Assembly: GCA_026874595.1 (NCBI GenBank)
Contig: CM049320.1
Location: 52,665,070 to 52,729,069 of the forward strand
From: Sipunculus nudus
Taxonomy: Eukaryota; Annelida; Sipuncula; Golfingiida; Sipunculidae
Direction: 5' to 3'
DNA: 64,000 bases
The position numbers and the translations under genes are program-made. Positions 35,103 through 49,045 of the stretch are shown piece after piece. Every line of letters begins with the position of its first letter. Positions within the stretch are counted from its first letter, which is position 1. The notes beneath the pieces are model-generated. The model searched no databases. It saw nothing but the letters and a program-made list of their open reading frames with translations, and had not been told where the DNA came from.

Positions 35103-36433
35103 GGCGTCCTACACAATGCCACACAATCATAATGTCTTCACGCTGTTAAAATTTGTCTCATTGGCATTGACATAAAACCATGTGATTGCGTTCACTGGTA
35201 ATCACGAAAAGTTACACTTGGATAGTTCTGATGGCAAATGACAAAATGAACCTTGTTGAAACTAAAACACCATGTTCTAATAAATTAAAAGTCGAGATTA
35301 TTACTTCAGTTTAATAAAAAAAATCCGCTTTTTTTGGCCATAATGTTGGCAATTTTGACATGGTAAGGGCGTCTTTTGCCTTAAATGTAAAACATTAAGC
35401 AGATCCCCCTGATACTCATATCTGGCTGTATCTGGCTATAACAACAAAAATAAAGCAACTACCTTTTATGCACACAACGGATCTACATAGTTTGAGAGGT
35501 TGTAGGATAGTTGTTTGTTAGATTATTAAATAAATAGTGACAGTCCTTCTTTCCCTAATACTTAAGGCAGGGAGTTACACATTCCTCTCCCATACCTCCT
35601 GTTGTAACAACACCCTTTCTTGTCCTAACTTCTAGGGTATGAAGGTGACCCTTCCTACCCTAACATTCTTCGAACCCCTTCAATTCCGCATTCACTTATG
35701 TTAAGTTATTAGATAAACCTTTAAACTTATTATTCCAAACATATAATATGTTTAAATTCCTATCAAAGATTGTAGGGACAAAGGGGTATGGTGATTTATA
35801 GTTTCCACAATTTAGCTTTTGTTGTTTACTTCAGGGAAATGGAACATGTACACTGGCTGAAGTATTTCAAATTTCATAACAAAAGTTTAATAAATGGTGT
35901 TACTATGTAATACAGTCCCATGAACAAATCGTTCTGAAATCCCCGATATCTGTATATTCCTTAATTAAAAGGGAAAGTATGACAGTTATACGTACATATA
36001 TATATATATACATTATAGCATAATGCCTCAAGTCTACTTATTAGTTTGATTTCTTAAATAGCATAATTTGCCATTCTTTGCTGAATCTTTAGGGGAGTCG
36101 GTTTCCTGGAGAAGCAACAAATGACCTTTACAGATAAAAAATATGTAACACACAGTCATCTTCGTACCATCAAATAGAACCGTTGATTTTCCATGGGCGC
36201 ATCTAGTATAGAGATTGATGTCTTAAAGTGTACCAGATAAGCTTCATTTTGACTGAGGCCATTATATCTATCACAAATCGTCTTAATTGTGCTTCCGTTG
36301 GGTTCTTTAGTATGCGTACCTTCATATGCTCCGCATAGTGTCGAGTGTGCTCATTGGAATGTGTTCTGATTATAGTTAATAGAAAGTCTCCGGCAATTAA
36401 TTTTCATGCTTAACCTTTGACTTGTTTCACCAA

Positions 36434-36435
<2 letters not shown>

Positions 36436-36471
<36 letters not shown>
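36436..36471. repeat. (TA)n microsatellite
   Basis: TA run inside the 2.5-kb segment present only in unit 1 of the array. Confidence 0.94.
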
Positions 36472-36474
<3 letters not shown>

Positions 36475-36572
36475 AGAAAGGACAGGGTATTATGTTATAA
36501 CGGGTTTGAGTCATATGCAACATTCTTTAGGTGTTTGAGAGGTGAAGCATATAAATTCTAAAAGCTATTCAT

Positions 36573-36810
36573 GGGGCTTGGGCAGCGGAGTGATAAAACG
36601 CTCGGCCATCTTCACTGTCGACCGGGTTCGATTCCCGGCTTAGCTATGAGAGTTGGTTGAAATGACCTGTCCAAGGTCCGTGGTTTTCTCCGGGTTCTCT
36701 GGTTTCCTCCAGCCATAACGACTAGGGGGGGGGCAACTTCGGAGCCATGGAGACTGCCTCGTGTAAGTTATTATTACTAATGTACAATCCATGTAAAATA
36801 AATAAAGTTA
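36573..36810 (+). mobile_element. tRNA-derived SINE, copy 2
   Basis: Head with GGGCAGCGGAGTGATAAAAC and GCTCGGCC, B-box GGTTCGATTCC (36625-36635), body TATGAGAGTTGG and CGTGGTTTTCTCCGGGT with TCTGGTTTCCTCC, a G run near 36725, and tail GTTATTATTAC, TGTACAATCCATGTAAA, AATAAAG. It matches the minus-strand copy at 18373-18600 in head, body and tail. Confidence 0.9.
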
Positions 36811-38918
36811 ATGATATTTTCTTAACAAAATTTAAAGGAGGTGGTAGTCTAATTGTTTGTTGTTTCTGTATATGCAAAATATATAAAAATATGTTTCGAA
36901 ATCACAGAATGATAGTTTTCCAAAGCCGAAGTCTAATATTCTTTGTTTGATGAATTTGATCGAAGAAAATACCCATGCACTCGCTCTTGCAGTAACTTTG
37001 AACACTCGGATAAATACCTCTCGCTTCGAGAATTGTTGTACACAGAGTAGACCTGTTAATAAGCACAGGGCGAAGGACATGAATATGTAGCCCAGAAGGC
37101 ATAATCTTCAAACCTAAGGAAAGAAAAATGGCTGGAATTTATCTTTCACGCGCCCAACTCATAGTTGAAACTCTACCGTTTTATATAAGCTTTATTTTTC
37201 AAGAAGGTGTAACTGTTTCTTTGTTTTTTTTATTCATTTATCTTGTTTACTGTGTGAACATAATCTAGGGTGTTATTTCATGATTATATGATCATTCTTC
37301 TATATGATGTTGACATTATTATTGTCTTTTTTCTCCCATATTTGCATTAAGTGTCACAAGAACATATGATTAAATATAGGTTCCAAAATTCATTCGCAAA
37401 TCATAACACGTTTTATTATAAATGTGTAACCCTTTTTTCACTGTTTAGATTTATTTAATATTTAAGACTTGTTCTGATACGCTACACATTTCAAGGACTG
37501 GTTCAATCTGACTAGTTTTCACTGTGTCTTTACAAAAAAGTTTCTATTATCTTGATACGACTCTTTAAAAATATATAATATGCTATGCCTCAGAGTATGT
37601 AGCCAATTTTATTTACTCCCATCGACATAATGAAGTGGCCCCATAATGGATAAAACGGCCATCTGTACCTGGATTAGAACGTGGATGCCCTTATTAACGG
37701 ACACTGTTATTAGAGGTTCTTGACACATAACAACTGATAATCTTTTATTTCATGTACAATTCTTGGAGGATTAGTTATAACTTTTAGGCGACAACAGATA
37801 TGAAGAAAATTGACCCGACTCTGTGATGTTACCCCTATCTGGCTAAGTGGAAAACAACTTGCAGACAACTTGACGTCTTCTTGGCAGACCTTTAATAAAA
37901 AAAACGTGTTTTTCACAAACAATCGATAATAAATAGGTAATCGTTCGAATCTACCATAGTTGCTATGAAACTAATGACATCCACTTCATAGGCTCTGCAA
38001 TCAAGGGGACAACAACTACAGGCTAACTGCAAAATAAAATAGCTAAGTCCAACTTATCTATTTGTCTGTTGCAACAAAAACAAAATAAAGCCTAATTTCA
38101 AATACATTAAAAGGTATGATTCTATCAGGCCCAGAGATACTGGGTTCTCCAAAGAAAGGACATTGCAGGCGCTGCATTGATTATAGAGAGTACCGGAACA
38201 AACATAATTCGGCCGATGTCCATGCACTAATACATTGTGAGATATTGCTGACATCGTAGTTAATATCAAATGACTTCTTTATAAATGTGTACCATTACTA
38301 ACATAACTTAATTGAGATTGGCCGGTCATATTGGTACGTAACAATCTAATGTTATGTCCAACCGGCAGCTGTAAAATCACTTGTCCCCCACCAGGACCAA
38401 CGTCATGCATGGATACGCATTTTTATGAGGATAAGCATAATTCAGTTGGCCACTCAAGGTTATTTTTATTCCCTGCTGACAGTTGATGACATCATCGGTC
38501 CCGGTTGATAAGAGAAAAAAAGGACACTTGAACACAGTTCAAATAGATAATAGGCAGTACATCGCATGTGTTCATGATGAAATACAACAACGACAGTTTA
38601 CTAGTACTCCTTGGGTATGAAAATATCAGTTCATAGGTAGAGTGTTTGTTTAATTAACGGGTAAGCAAATATGTTTCTTTTTGTGTTAGAAATCATGTAT
38701 GTTTTGTTACTGAGTAAATGATGGAGAGAGATCGCTAGTCATGACGAGATTGGGTATAGTAAATCACATTAATTTACTGACACATTTAATTTGTAAATTG
38801 TTATTATATCAGCAGGAAAACGGCTATAACAGCACAGAAGTCCCCTTCCGCTTGACAGGCGCCTGGATGGGGATTTTTGAGTGTTACAAGAGTAGATTTT
38901 TTTATAGTTCTTACCATG

Positions 38919-38977
<59 letters not shown>
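38919..38977. repeat. (TA)n microsatellite in block C, unit 1
   Basis: TA run ending in GTGTGTGTATATG. It occupies the same place in block C as the run at 45023-45070. Confidence 0.94.
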
Positions 38978-38985
<8 letters not shown>

Positions 38986-39263
38986 ATATGTGAGTATATA
39001 TATTTAATATATAAGGAACCCTTAATGGTAACGTAATTCTAAATTCAAGTATGTATGTTCTTCATCAAATTTCATTATCAAGACCTAACTTACAGCTACC
39101 AAAGTTCGAAAGCACAGGTAAGCATGTACTTTGTGACCTTGAGAGTGGAAAATAAAACGATTATTGCACAAAGTGAATGAGGTGTTGTCAATAGTTCACA
39201 TTCTCATATAATGTTTAAATAACTGGATCATAACATATAAACTGTTCATAAACCAAAATAAAG

Positions 39264-39266
<3 letters not shown>

Positions 39267-39325
<59 letters not shown>
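39267..39325. repeat. (TA)n microsatellite in block C, unit 1 (second)
   Basis: TA run whose positional counterpart in unit 2 is 45401-45434. Confidence 0.94.
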
Positions 39326-39326
<1 letters not shown>

Positions 39327-42300
39327 CACTTATAACGCTTTTAAATAGAAGCAATCAAGCAACTCTGTAAGGAGGCATACACCTTATCGCCCTTGGCGTT
39401 TTAATTCAGCGTACTATAAATTCATATACCCCATGCTAGGAAACTGTCTTATGATTTTGTTATTTTCAATTTTTTTTAAAAAGATCTCTGAATTTGGCGC
39501 TCCCATAACAACGAAGCCATTCGCATTAAACGTTACGACCTGATATGCAAATGTGAGGGAATTTTCATGTCCTCGAAGAGCCTCGACGCCCTAATTTACA
39601 AATATCAGGGGTTCATCATACGGACTTTATAGAGCTTCAGTGATAATTGCTCGCACTCAAAAACGGCTATCGGCCCATGGTTTTATTTAACGCTTGGCAC
39701 ACTGTGGCAGGGATAGCGTATCCGACGTAATAGTTCCCCCGGGCGCTCTCAAAATTAAATTTTTTCAAATATTTCATACCCTAATAAGCGCCCCTACCAC
39801 ATCTGCCAACTTCCTAAGTGCGTTACGATCCTCTAATTTAACAATGCGGCTTGTGTACACTTCTTTGACTTCACAGCACATTCAAAACAATTAAGAAAAT
39901 AAAACGATTTTTTAGCGATGGTTGTGTGAACTATTCCAAGTGATACCGATTTGCAGACGAATGTATTTTGTGTTGTATGAGAGAACTGTATGAATGACTG
40001 CATTTCGAGATTTCTTTTGCAGGTGAAGAGGAAAAATAATGTTGATAATTAATGAACCCTAAATAGAAGTGACTGCCTAATAAGGTAGTAGAATATATAA
40101 AAATGTTCATATAAAGTGATGTAAAACGGTATTTAATTGAATGAAGGAAAAAATATAATACGGGACGTCGGTACCCCGATTACGTCAGTCATCTTGCGCA
40201 AAAACCGTTGAGAGCTGGAATCGCCAATAATTGTCCTTTTTGTCATCCATTGTGCATGATATTACATGCACAAGTTTTTTTTTAATGAAAGCTGAAATAC
40301 TGGCTCTCGGACTCCAGCGTATAGTATTAACTCCAGTGTGTATACGGACCAAATCCGGGGTTTTGTTTAAAATTTGTGAGGAACTTCGTCATATTTATAT
40401 CCCGCGGAAACACGGTCCCGTTATAATTCATTCATTTCTTGACAGAGTCCAATAATACAAGCTTGACAAGCATTGAATTTCGCGTCACCTGAGAAAGGCC
40501 GCTTCGTATTTATAATTATAACGCGCTACTGGTTGTATTGTAATCGAAGTGCCATGTGCGAGTCTCCGTGTATGTCAGTGTGCAAGCAAGCTGACAGCTT
40601 CCGCATTCACTGGACTTTTGCACATTTTAGGAGGTAAATACGGAACCATACGAAAAAATCATCCCTGTTTTAATATGCATAAAACGTGCTACTGGACGGC
40701 ATTAAGCCAAGTAGGCTAGTAAGTTCCCAGCATCCCTTGCGCGAGCGCTGCATACACACAAAACAACCCAGTACTCTGGGATCTTGAGCCAATGGTAAGC
40801 CCTGCACACTGTCAGCGGCATCGACAATTATATCACTGCATACATGTTTCAAGTTAATTACCATTTAAAAAAAAAAAAAGTTAAAACATATTTTTAGGAC
40901 TTGGAATTCCGTTTCGGTCTGTCAGTTCCGGGATTCCGTCCGCTTTCGCGGAAAATCATTGGCTCTACTGTCAGAAGGGCGTTTATATAATGATTCAGTT
41001 AAAATCACTGAGTTAATGTGGCAAGGTCAAACCTCTTACCAATTATTTAACTATGTGCACATGTAAATCTGATGTAAAAACGATAAATTCTAAAAAAAAA
41101 ACAAAACAATGTAATGTTCTTTATTGAGTGTATAATACCACCATACGGACAAGATCGCCGATATCCACGGCGTACATTTCGACCGAAGTAATAATGCTGA
41201 TTTCCGTAAATTATCCTTGGTGGCCCTGAGGACGCTGAAAAACTTGTACCCGTATAGAAGACAGCCGCACTTCTTTGCCATATATTTTTAGGATAAAATT
41301 TATTGTCCTCTACGCGAGCAAACACGGTAAGTATATATATTTCATGGCATAATACATCCACATACCTGAATTCAGGTCATCGGATCAACATGGCCCCTTG
41401 CAGGGTCGGCCTTCACGGACACAGTCAGTCATGTTATCTATGACACACTTGACCACTGATTATAATATTAGATGATAAAGCTGGCGCTAACTTATTTTAA
41501 GCTTGGCGGGGAGTAAGAAAGCATTACACGTTGCCCCATGTTATATTGGCTAGGGAGAAAAGTGAGGTTAGGATGGCTCATCCCTTAGTTTTCTTTAAGT
41601 GAAAGGTAAATGGAACCTAGACGAATAGAGTTGGGATTACCGTCGGTTCCTCCCCATAATAGCTGGAGCGCGCTGGTCATGCTTTGTTCGTTGAATGGAG
41701 AGGTACCCCTTGCAAAATTCTTAGAAAAAAATAATAGATATAGTCCTAAAAATATCTGCTCACTAAAATTGAAATATGACGATCCCTTAATTGAGATCCA
41801 TAAGCTCTATTTAAGCAAGGTCGTCAAAGGCACTATAAGTAACACTGTCAGTCATGTAAATCCTGTTCAAAAGCTTCATATTAGTTTCTATGTACTGGTT
41901 ACAGCTTTATGAAATGTTACATGATGGTTGGTCATTCAGACATCAAGGGTAAGCTATTTAGATCTATCCAATTAACTCATGGGCTAGGGCCCTCTGAAAA
42001 CTCGGGCACTGTTTGTTGCTCTCTCGCCGTATGTAGCGAGGCAATTCTGAATTCATAGGTTGTAAAATTTCCTTCAAGACCCTTAAGTTGCTTAATTGTT
42101 TCTTGTTACTTGATTTTCAACTAAACCCGTTCACTATGCCTCTGCGACAATGTCGCATATATGTATATATAAATTCAACCATAGCATCAGCCTTTCGAAA
42201 AGTTGCTGGCCTTTTTTGAGTGAACCAAGTAGAATAAAAACAAACGCAGTAGTGCTACACTGCGCATGTTATGGTCATAGCATCATTTTATAACTGTACC

Positions 42301-45017
42301 TAATTTTGACAAAAAAAAACGGGTGCTCTCCTATGAAATAAGATAATATATCATTAATTGCCAATTAGGAATTTGGGTGTTAAACAACTGACATGTGGCT
42401 TAATAATAATAATTATATTAATAGTAATAATTATAGTAAATATTATTATAATAATATTTCTTTGTTAAAAAGCATATGATTAACGACTAGAAAACGAATA
42501 TTAATACATAACTTATGCTTACTGAACAAAAGCACTCCGCTGAGCATGAATGAGTCCTTCAAGGGATATGCTTTGCACATGAAGAATTTTCGTCTTCCAG
42601 ATTTTTACCTTCTGATTGATCCACCCAACGGATGCTTGCTTCTCATCATAGTTTTAAACTTCCCAAATACCATTTATCAGGATCGAATGTCCATTTGGGG
42701 GAAACTGTGAATTGTCCGCCAAAAACAGTTTTACACAATATGATAGGACACAGTACGCCGCCCTACACAATGGGGTACATTCAAGGACACACTATAACGT
42801 AAATGACAGCAAACTACGTTGCTAGAACCCCCGTCATCATATTTACATAATCTGACAGCATGTCCCAGTCTGTCATTTCAAGACTTTGCGAACAACATCC
42901 CGGCTCTAATCATAGGAGCATTTTCTGTTATTAAATTTGGACAAAAGACCTTTGTGAAAGAATTTCCGTGCTGCTTTTCTATCACACCAAACATAATGCA
43001 TGTTCGAATGCCCATTTGGGGAAATATGATTAAATTACGCTCCTAAAAACGGCAATCCGAAAAAAAAGACACAATACGCCGTCCTTCACAAAGCCACATA
43101 TTCATCATGTCAGCACACTGGTAAAGTGCAGTTCGCTGGCATTTAGATGGGACCACGTGATTGTATACCATGGTAAACAGGGATAAGCTACACTTCGACA
43201 TCTCTGATGGCAAATGACAAAGTGAACCTTGTTGTACACACAATGGTAAAGTATAATCTATAAAATTAATTTAGAGATTATTACTAAAAATCAATTAAAA
43301 CTGGCAGTAAATCTTATTTTTACATTTCCAAATACTGTTATACAAAAATTTCCTATTTTCTATAGGATTATCATTATAAACAAAGCTGACCTATGACCTA
43401 TGCCAATCTGAAACTTGTTGAAATTCAAACACACAATGATAAAGAATCATCTATAAATTTCGACGGAGATTATCACGAAAAATCAATAAAAATGGCAGTA
43501 AAGGCTTAAACTTGACATTTACAAATACATTTTCCCTATATTTTTATAGAATTATCATTAGAAACAAACATGAGCTTCGTCACCCCTGGTTACCTTGTTA
43601 GCTTTGTGAATTTTAGATTTATTTCCTTTGCGGTAATAACAAGCGCATTTAAATTTTGCGAAAATCTCCAACTTTTATAGCTTTACCCTAAAGTATTTAT
43701 TTCCTAACATTATAGACAGAATGAAACTGTAGCTCATGCTAAAATAATATCATTACAGCATGCCCTAAATTACAAAATGTTGTTAAGAGTATACAATAAT
43801 TAACAATATGTCAATATGTCACGCCGCCATGTGTACATAATCTGACAGCATGCGCCAGAAAGGTCACAACACGCTGTCCTATACAATGCAAGAGATTCAT
43901 CGTGCTGTTGAAATATATTTCATTTGCATTGAGATAGAACCATGTAATTGCATGACCTGGTAATCATGGATCAGCTAGACTTCAGTAGTTCAACTGGGAA
44001 ATGACAAAATAAACTTTCTTGAAACAAAAGTAAACAATAATCCAGTAATGTGAAACTGGACACGTTTACTTCAGAAATCATATTTCGGTCATTGTGTTGG
44101 CCTTTTATCTTAATTGTAAACAGGAAAAAAAATACCCATATCTGTTTGCTGAAACAACATAATAAAAGGAGCAACCTGTTATGCACACAGCATATACACA
44201 TAGTCTGGGAGGTTGTAGCCTAATTTTCCTAGCCTTTCCTCTCCTCACTTTCTAACTTAACATACTTCGAACCCTTCGAGTGTTCCTTTCCCGATAGTTA
44301 GGTATTAAGGCATTTTACAAACATTATATTCCAAATATATAACATGATTCCAATCCTACCAACATTTGTTGAATAAAATTGGTTGGTTCCTATTGACATT
44401 TTTTGACCACCATGTAGCCTTTGCTATATAATGCAGTGAAATTGAACTAGTACATTGACTGAGTTATTTCATCATTATTATATAACAAAAGGTAAAAAAA
44501 TGGAGTCATTCAGGACTTTGAACATATCGGTCTGACATCCCACTTAAATTTATTTTTTATTCCTTGCTGACATATGCTGATATCATCGCTCGACTCTGGG
44601 CTAGGTCAATAAGCGGTAAGAGTGAACACTTTAACACAGTTCAAACAGATAACAGGCCGTAAATCGCATGTGTTCATGACAAAATACGACACGACTATTT
44701 ACCAGTACCACTTGAGAATGACAAAATATAGATAATGATACTTTGGCGGCTAGAGTGTTTGTTTGATTTACAGGTAAGCAAATCTTTTGATCTACATTTT
44801 GTGTAGAAATCATGTATTTTTAGTGGTAAAGTGAATGATTAAGAAAGATCGTTGACCATGACGGGATGTTTTCATATACCCCATCAATTAATTGGCACAT
44901 ATTATCCGCTAATTGATATTCCATCAATAGGAGAACAGCTATAATAGCAAAAAATGACTTTGCCTAGATGGGGATTTTATTGACTGTAATATGAATAGAT
45001 ATTTTAATAGTTAATAC

Positions 45018-45022
<5 letters not shown>

Positions 45023-45070
<48 letters not shown>
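45023..45070. repeat. (TA)n microsatellite in block C, unit 2
   Basis: Counterpart of 38919-38977. Confidence 0.94.
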
Positions 45071-45073
<3 letters not shown>

Positions 45074-45396
45074 TAAATAACTCTTATAGGTGACATACTT
45101 TTTATTTTAGATATATATGTTCATCTACAAATTCCGTTTTCCAATATGCACATAGTGCACCGGGTTAATATGTCTGGTTAACATGTTAATATTTCTATCG
45201 AATATACCTACTTTGATAAGACCTCTATATAGAACTTATAGCGACCACAGTTTGTGAGTAAAGATAAGCATATACTTCTTAACCGTAATAACCTAATTAA
45301 TGAGGTGTTGTCAATATGTCACATAATACAATATTAAAATATCTTTACCATAACATATAAAAAGTACATTTATTTAATTAACGGATAAAGATAAAA

Positions 45397-45400
<4 letters not shown>

Positions 45401-45434
<34 letters not shown>
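45401..45434. repeat. (TA)n microsatellite in block C, unit 2 (second)
   Basis: Counterpart of 39267-39325. Confidence 0.94.
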
Positions 45435-45437
<3 letters not shown>

Positions 45438-46114
45438 TGTAAAAATTTTGAATTGGAGAGTAAAGCATATTTCATTGCTAAACCAAGACACCTTATTATG
45501 TTGGCATATATCTTTCCACCGCAGTATTTTGCAGCTGGCTGTACATTCATGTGCCCTTTTCTAGGAAACCGTCTTCGGAATTTTTTATTTTTTATACTCT
45601 AAATTTGGCGTTCCCATAGCAAAAATAGCATTCACATAAAGTGTCACAGCCTGATACGCAATTGTAAGGAATCTTCGAAGAAATTTGTGACGCCCTAATT
45701 GGCAAATATCAGGGATTCACCATATAGACTTTACATGGCTTTAGTGATATGATATGACACTCGGTTACGGCTACCGGCCTATTGACTCACGTTTTATTTA
45801 ACACTTGTTAGTGGCAAACGTAAATACTAAAGCCCTGGCAGTGCAAATGCCTTACCAAAACAGTTGGGATTACCACCTGTTCTCCCCGTAAAAGCTATAG
45901 CACGCTTGAGAATTTTAAATTTTCCAAAATTAAAAAAAATAATTTTTAATATATTAGATGATTTTGACATCACAGGCAAGCTATATGTGCTGCATTGAAC
46001 TTTCAATACAACTGAACCCATCATTCAGATCAATTCCATTGACATCTGTCCTTTAACCCTCCGAAACCTCAGGCACCGATGTCGGATGTACCGGCTAATG
46101 AAGTGGAGGTTATT

Positions 46115-46234
46115 CTAAATCTGTTGTTTTTCTTCCAGATCCTTCAGTTTATTGATTGTGTCTTGTGACGCGAATTCCAACTGACCCGATGCACTTTGCA
46201 TCTGCGACAATGTTGCTCTTAGTTTATCTATAAC
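46115..46234 (-). other. Block D open segment with coiled-coil character
   Basis: Thirty-nine codons between stops read VIDKLRATLSQMQSA...SQDTINKLKDLEEKQQ, with hydrophobic residues at heptad-like spacing. The unit-1 copy (about 42150-42040) keeps ATLSQ and QETIKQLKGLE in the same frame but has two stops. This suggests a former coiled-coil exon. Too short to be sure. Confidence 0.3.
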
Positions 46235-49045
46235 TCACCCAATGCTTCAGGCTTTCGTAACGACTTTGGCATGCACCCTTTTTGGTGGTGCACCGGGTAG
46301 AATGTCAAACATGCGCAGTAGTGTTACACGTATGCTATCTTATCAAATCAGGTAGGTTCAAACGTCCATTCAGAGGAAAATGTGAATTGCCCGCCTGAAA
46401 CAGCTTTGCGTAGTATGAAAGGATACAGTGCGCTATCCTTCAATAGTAGGATCTAGTCGGGGAACAGTAGAACTAAAACGTAAATAACAGCAAAATACGT
46501 TGACCGAAAATCCCCGTAGCCATTCTTATATGATCTGACAGCATGCCGACAGTCAGACATTGTCAACAACATACAGACTCGTATCATGCGAGCCCATACC
46601 GCTTTTTAATTTGGATAATACCTATGTGATAAATTTCCGTGATACTTTCCTTTCAAACCAAACATACTGCAGATTCGAATGCCCATTTGGGAAAAAATAT
46701 GATTAAATTGCCAAAATATCTTTTTTTTCTATACAATTTTTATTATAAACAGACATGAGCTTCTTGACCCCTGGCTGCCTTGTTAGCTTTGTCAAGTTCA
46801 TACCAGTAATTTCCATGGTGCAGCTGTTATGTTGTATGTTACCATAATTAGCGTACGTTATACGTCATTTGATAATTTTTCACAGAAATGATTTACCATT
46901 AATCTTATTTGACCATAAAATGCAAAATTAAATTTTACGAACTAACAATATATTTCCCTATAAATCAATGCAAAATTGGTCACCCTTTTGAATGAAATGC
47001 TATTTGACTGATGAATAGGTTTAATTCTGAAGCTGTCAAGGCAAACAACTCCGTGCAAAAAAAAAGGAAACATACCCTCTTTGTTTTGGATATAATGGTA
47101 TCTATATCAAAATATTTAAAATTTTTTCTTGCATACTCTAAAAGCCGTTATCTCCTTGATACCTTCGATTGAACACCAGGTGTGCAGCAAGCACCTGATG
47201 GGTAGTGAATGTCAAATATTAAAATTAAATTATTTATCGAACGTTCCGGCCAATTCAGTCAAGAGCAACAGATGTGTCTCAGGACAATTTCCTGCATGGT
47301 TCTTTTCCCCAGGAACAACAGAAATTTTCATTTTTCAAACCACTACATAAGTTGTAAAATGTCATTAGAAGGATATGATCATTTTACCGACTATAAATTA
47401 ATAAATTGCCCTTTTCCAATCATTCTGTCTTGTTCTTGGGGACTTGGCAGTGTTATCCCCTTTGATTCGCTCTATCTTGCTTAGAATCCAACGTAATAAC
47501 AACTGCAGATAAAGACTTAATCAGTGTGAGTATTGCTATTAATGTATGGGTGCATGTGCACAGAGACCGGAAGCAAGCGTGTTCTCCAGCTATCCGCTTG
47601 CACTGAATTTTCACTAATAACATCACAGCAGCCTCGCGTTTATTTCCATGGTTTTATAATGAAACGTTCTCTTACACCTACTCAGGTTTACCAACTCAAG
47701 CTCTTATAAACGCTATCAGTAGAGATTTGATAAATAACCAACTGATAAGAGTTTAGGCTTGAGCTCTACAAGCATTATAAAACTATCACGGTAGATTCCA
47801 TCACCTGCAAGCGTTGGCAGTGGGTCCAAATGAATATTCATTTTTATAACGTGATGTAAAAGGATTTTTCTGACTGTTCCAAAGCAAGCGTATTTCTAGG
47901 AAGAAAGAGGACCTCGCAAACATTGTAAGATTACAGGCAACTTAACTCAAAGGAAAGAGAAAGGCTAAGTAAAAAAAATGCAAGTTGTTTTTCACGTAAA
48001 TGTGTTTAAGGCTTATTAAAAAAATTCAAATTACATTTCTTTCTTTGAAAATAGGTAACAGTAACCATATTATTTGAACTGCGAGCAATGCACCAAGCAT
48101 AACTTGTGCTTGTCACATTTTACCAGCTATGTTGAGCTGAAACAGCTTAAAAATCCTGATAGCATAACTGTTGCACAATATATGTAATATATACGCCATT
48201 CTTATTATGTCCAGAAGTCGAACTAAACTTTGCATGCTCGAACATAAATCATCTCAACATTTTTATGACAAAAGGCGTGTTACTGTGCACGCTTCACTAG
48301 AGCAGATTTGTTCCCCTTTATCGTTTCTTTAACATCGAACTTATTTTCATGTCCGGTTGCGTCTGTAGTTTGATTTATGCGCTCTTAGCCCCATTCTACA
48401 TAGACGGTGTATAGTTATTTTGCATTTTTCTAGGGCTGCACCTGAACAATTGCTTTAAAGTTGTAAACGACCCAACACTCCGTTAACTTTGGGTCACTTT
48501 CCCTGAACTTTTCCTGCTATCAGTTATGCGTTCCTTGGTGATAATGCGTGCGGATTTAAAATTTGGGGAAAATCCCGAAGGTTTATAGCTTTACCCAAAG
48601 GTATTTTATTACCTGTATTATAGACAGAATGCAACCATAGCCAATTCTAGCAGCATATTTTTACAGTAAGCCCTAAAGTATATTACCGTAAAAAATCCTG
48701 TAAAGTGTGACAAGTCACCCCTCTACAGATGCAAGCACATTGTGCAATACATCCTTACAGGGTATCCAAGAGGCAGTCTTGACAGCCAAAACTCTCTGCA
48801 AATGCCCATATTATCTAATATAATACGTTCCCTTCCCTTCATCTACAAACGTTCTCTCACAGCTTGCAATGTTTCACTCATTCTGACATTTCTTTGGGTT
48901 TTCACAATCAATATTCGACAGAACAACAGTATCTAACGTCATGGCCTTACAGTATACCATTAGAGCACAAGGGTTAGGGACTGTTTTAACAACAAATTTG
49001 GGGTGATTCCGTTGCATCATATTAACACTGTTCATCTTTCTTTCG

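Larger units (their letters stand above)
31826..49045. repeat. Ancient diverged tandem array (blocks A-B-C-D-E)
   Basis: Homologous blocks recur in the same order and orientation. A: 31826-32030 plus 33375-34540, again 47406-49045, and a fragment 43600-43800. B: 34845-35950, with related pieces 42830-43260, 43820-44530 and 46500-46730. C: 38430-39700 and 44540-45800. D: 41570-42330 and 45830-46350. E: 42640-43620 and 46350-46810. By eye the copies are about 65-80% identical. Unit 1 holds extra sequence at 32040-33370, 35950-38430 and 39700-41560 that later units lack. The array ends abruptly at 49045. Three short open segments within it are listed separately. Confidence 0.82.

Noticed and set aside
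38741-39007. 88-codon plus frame ending in an Ile-Tyr repeat
   Set aside because: The end is a translated (TA)n array; no conservation in the homologous block at 44.9 kb.
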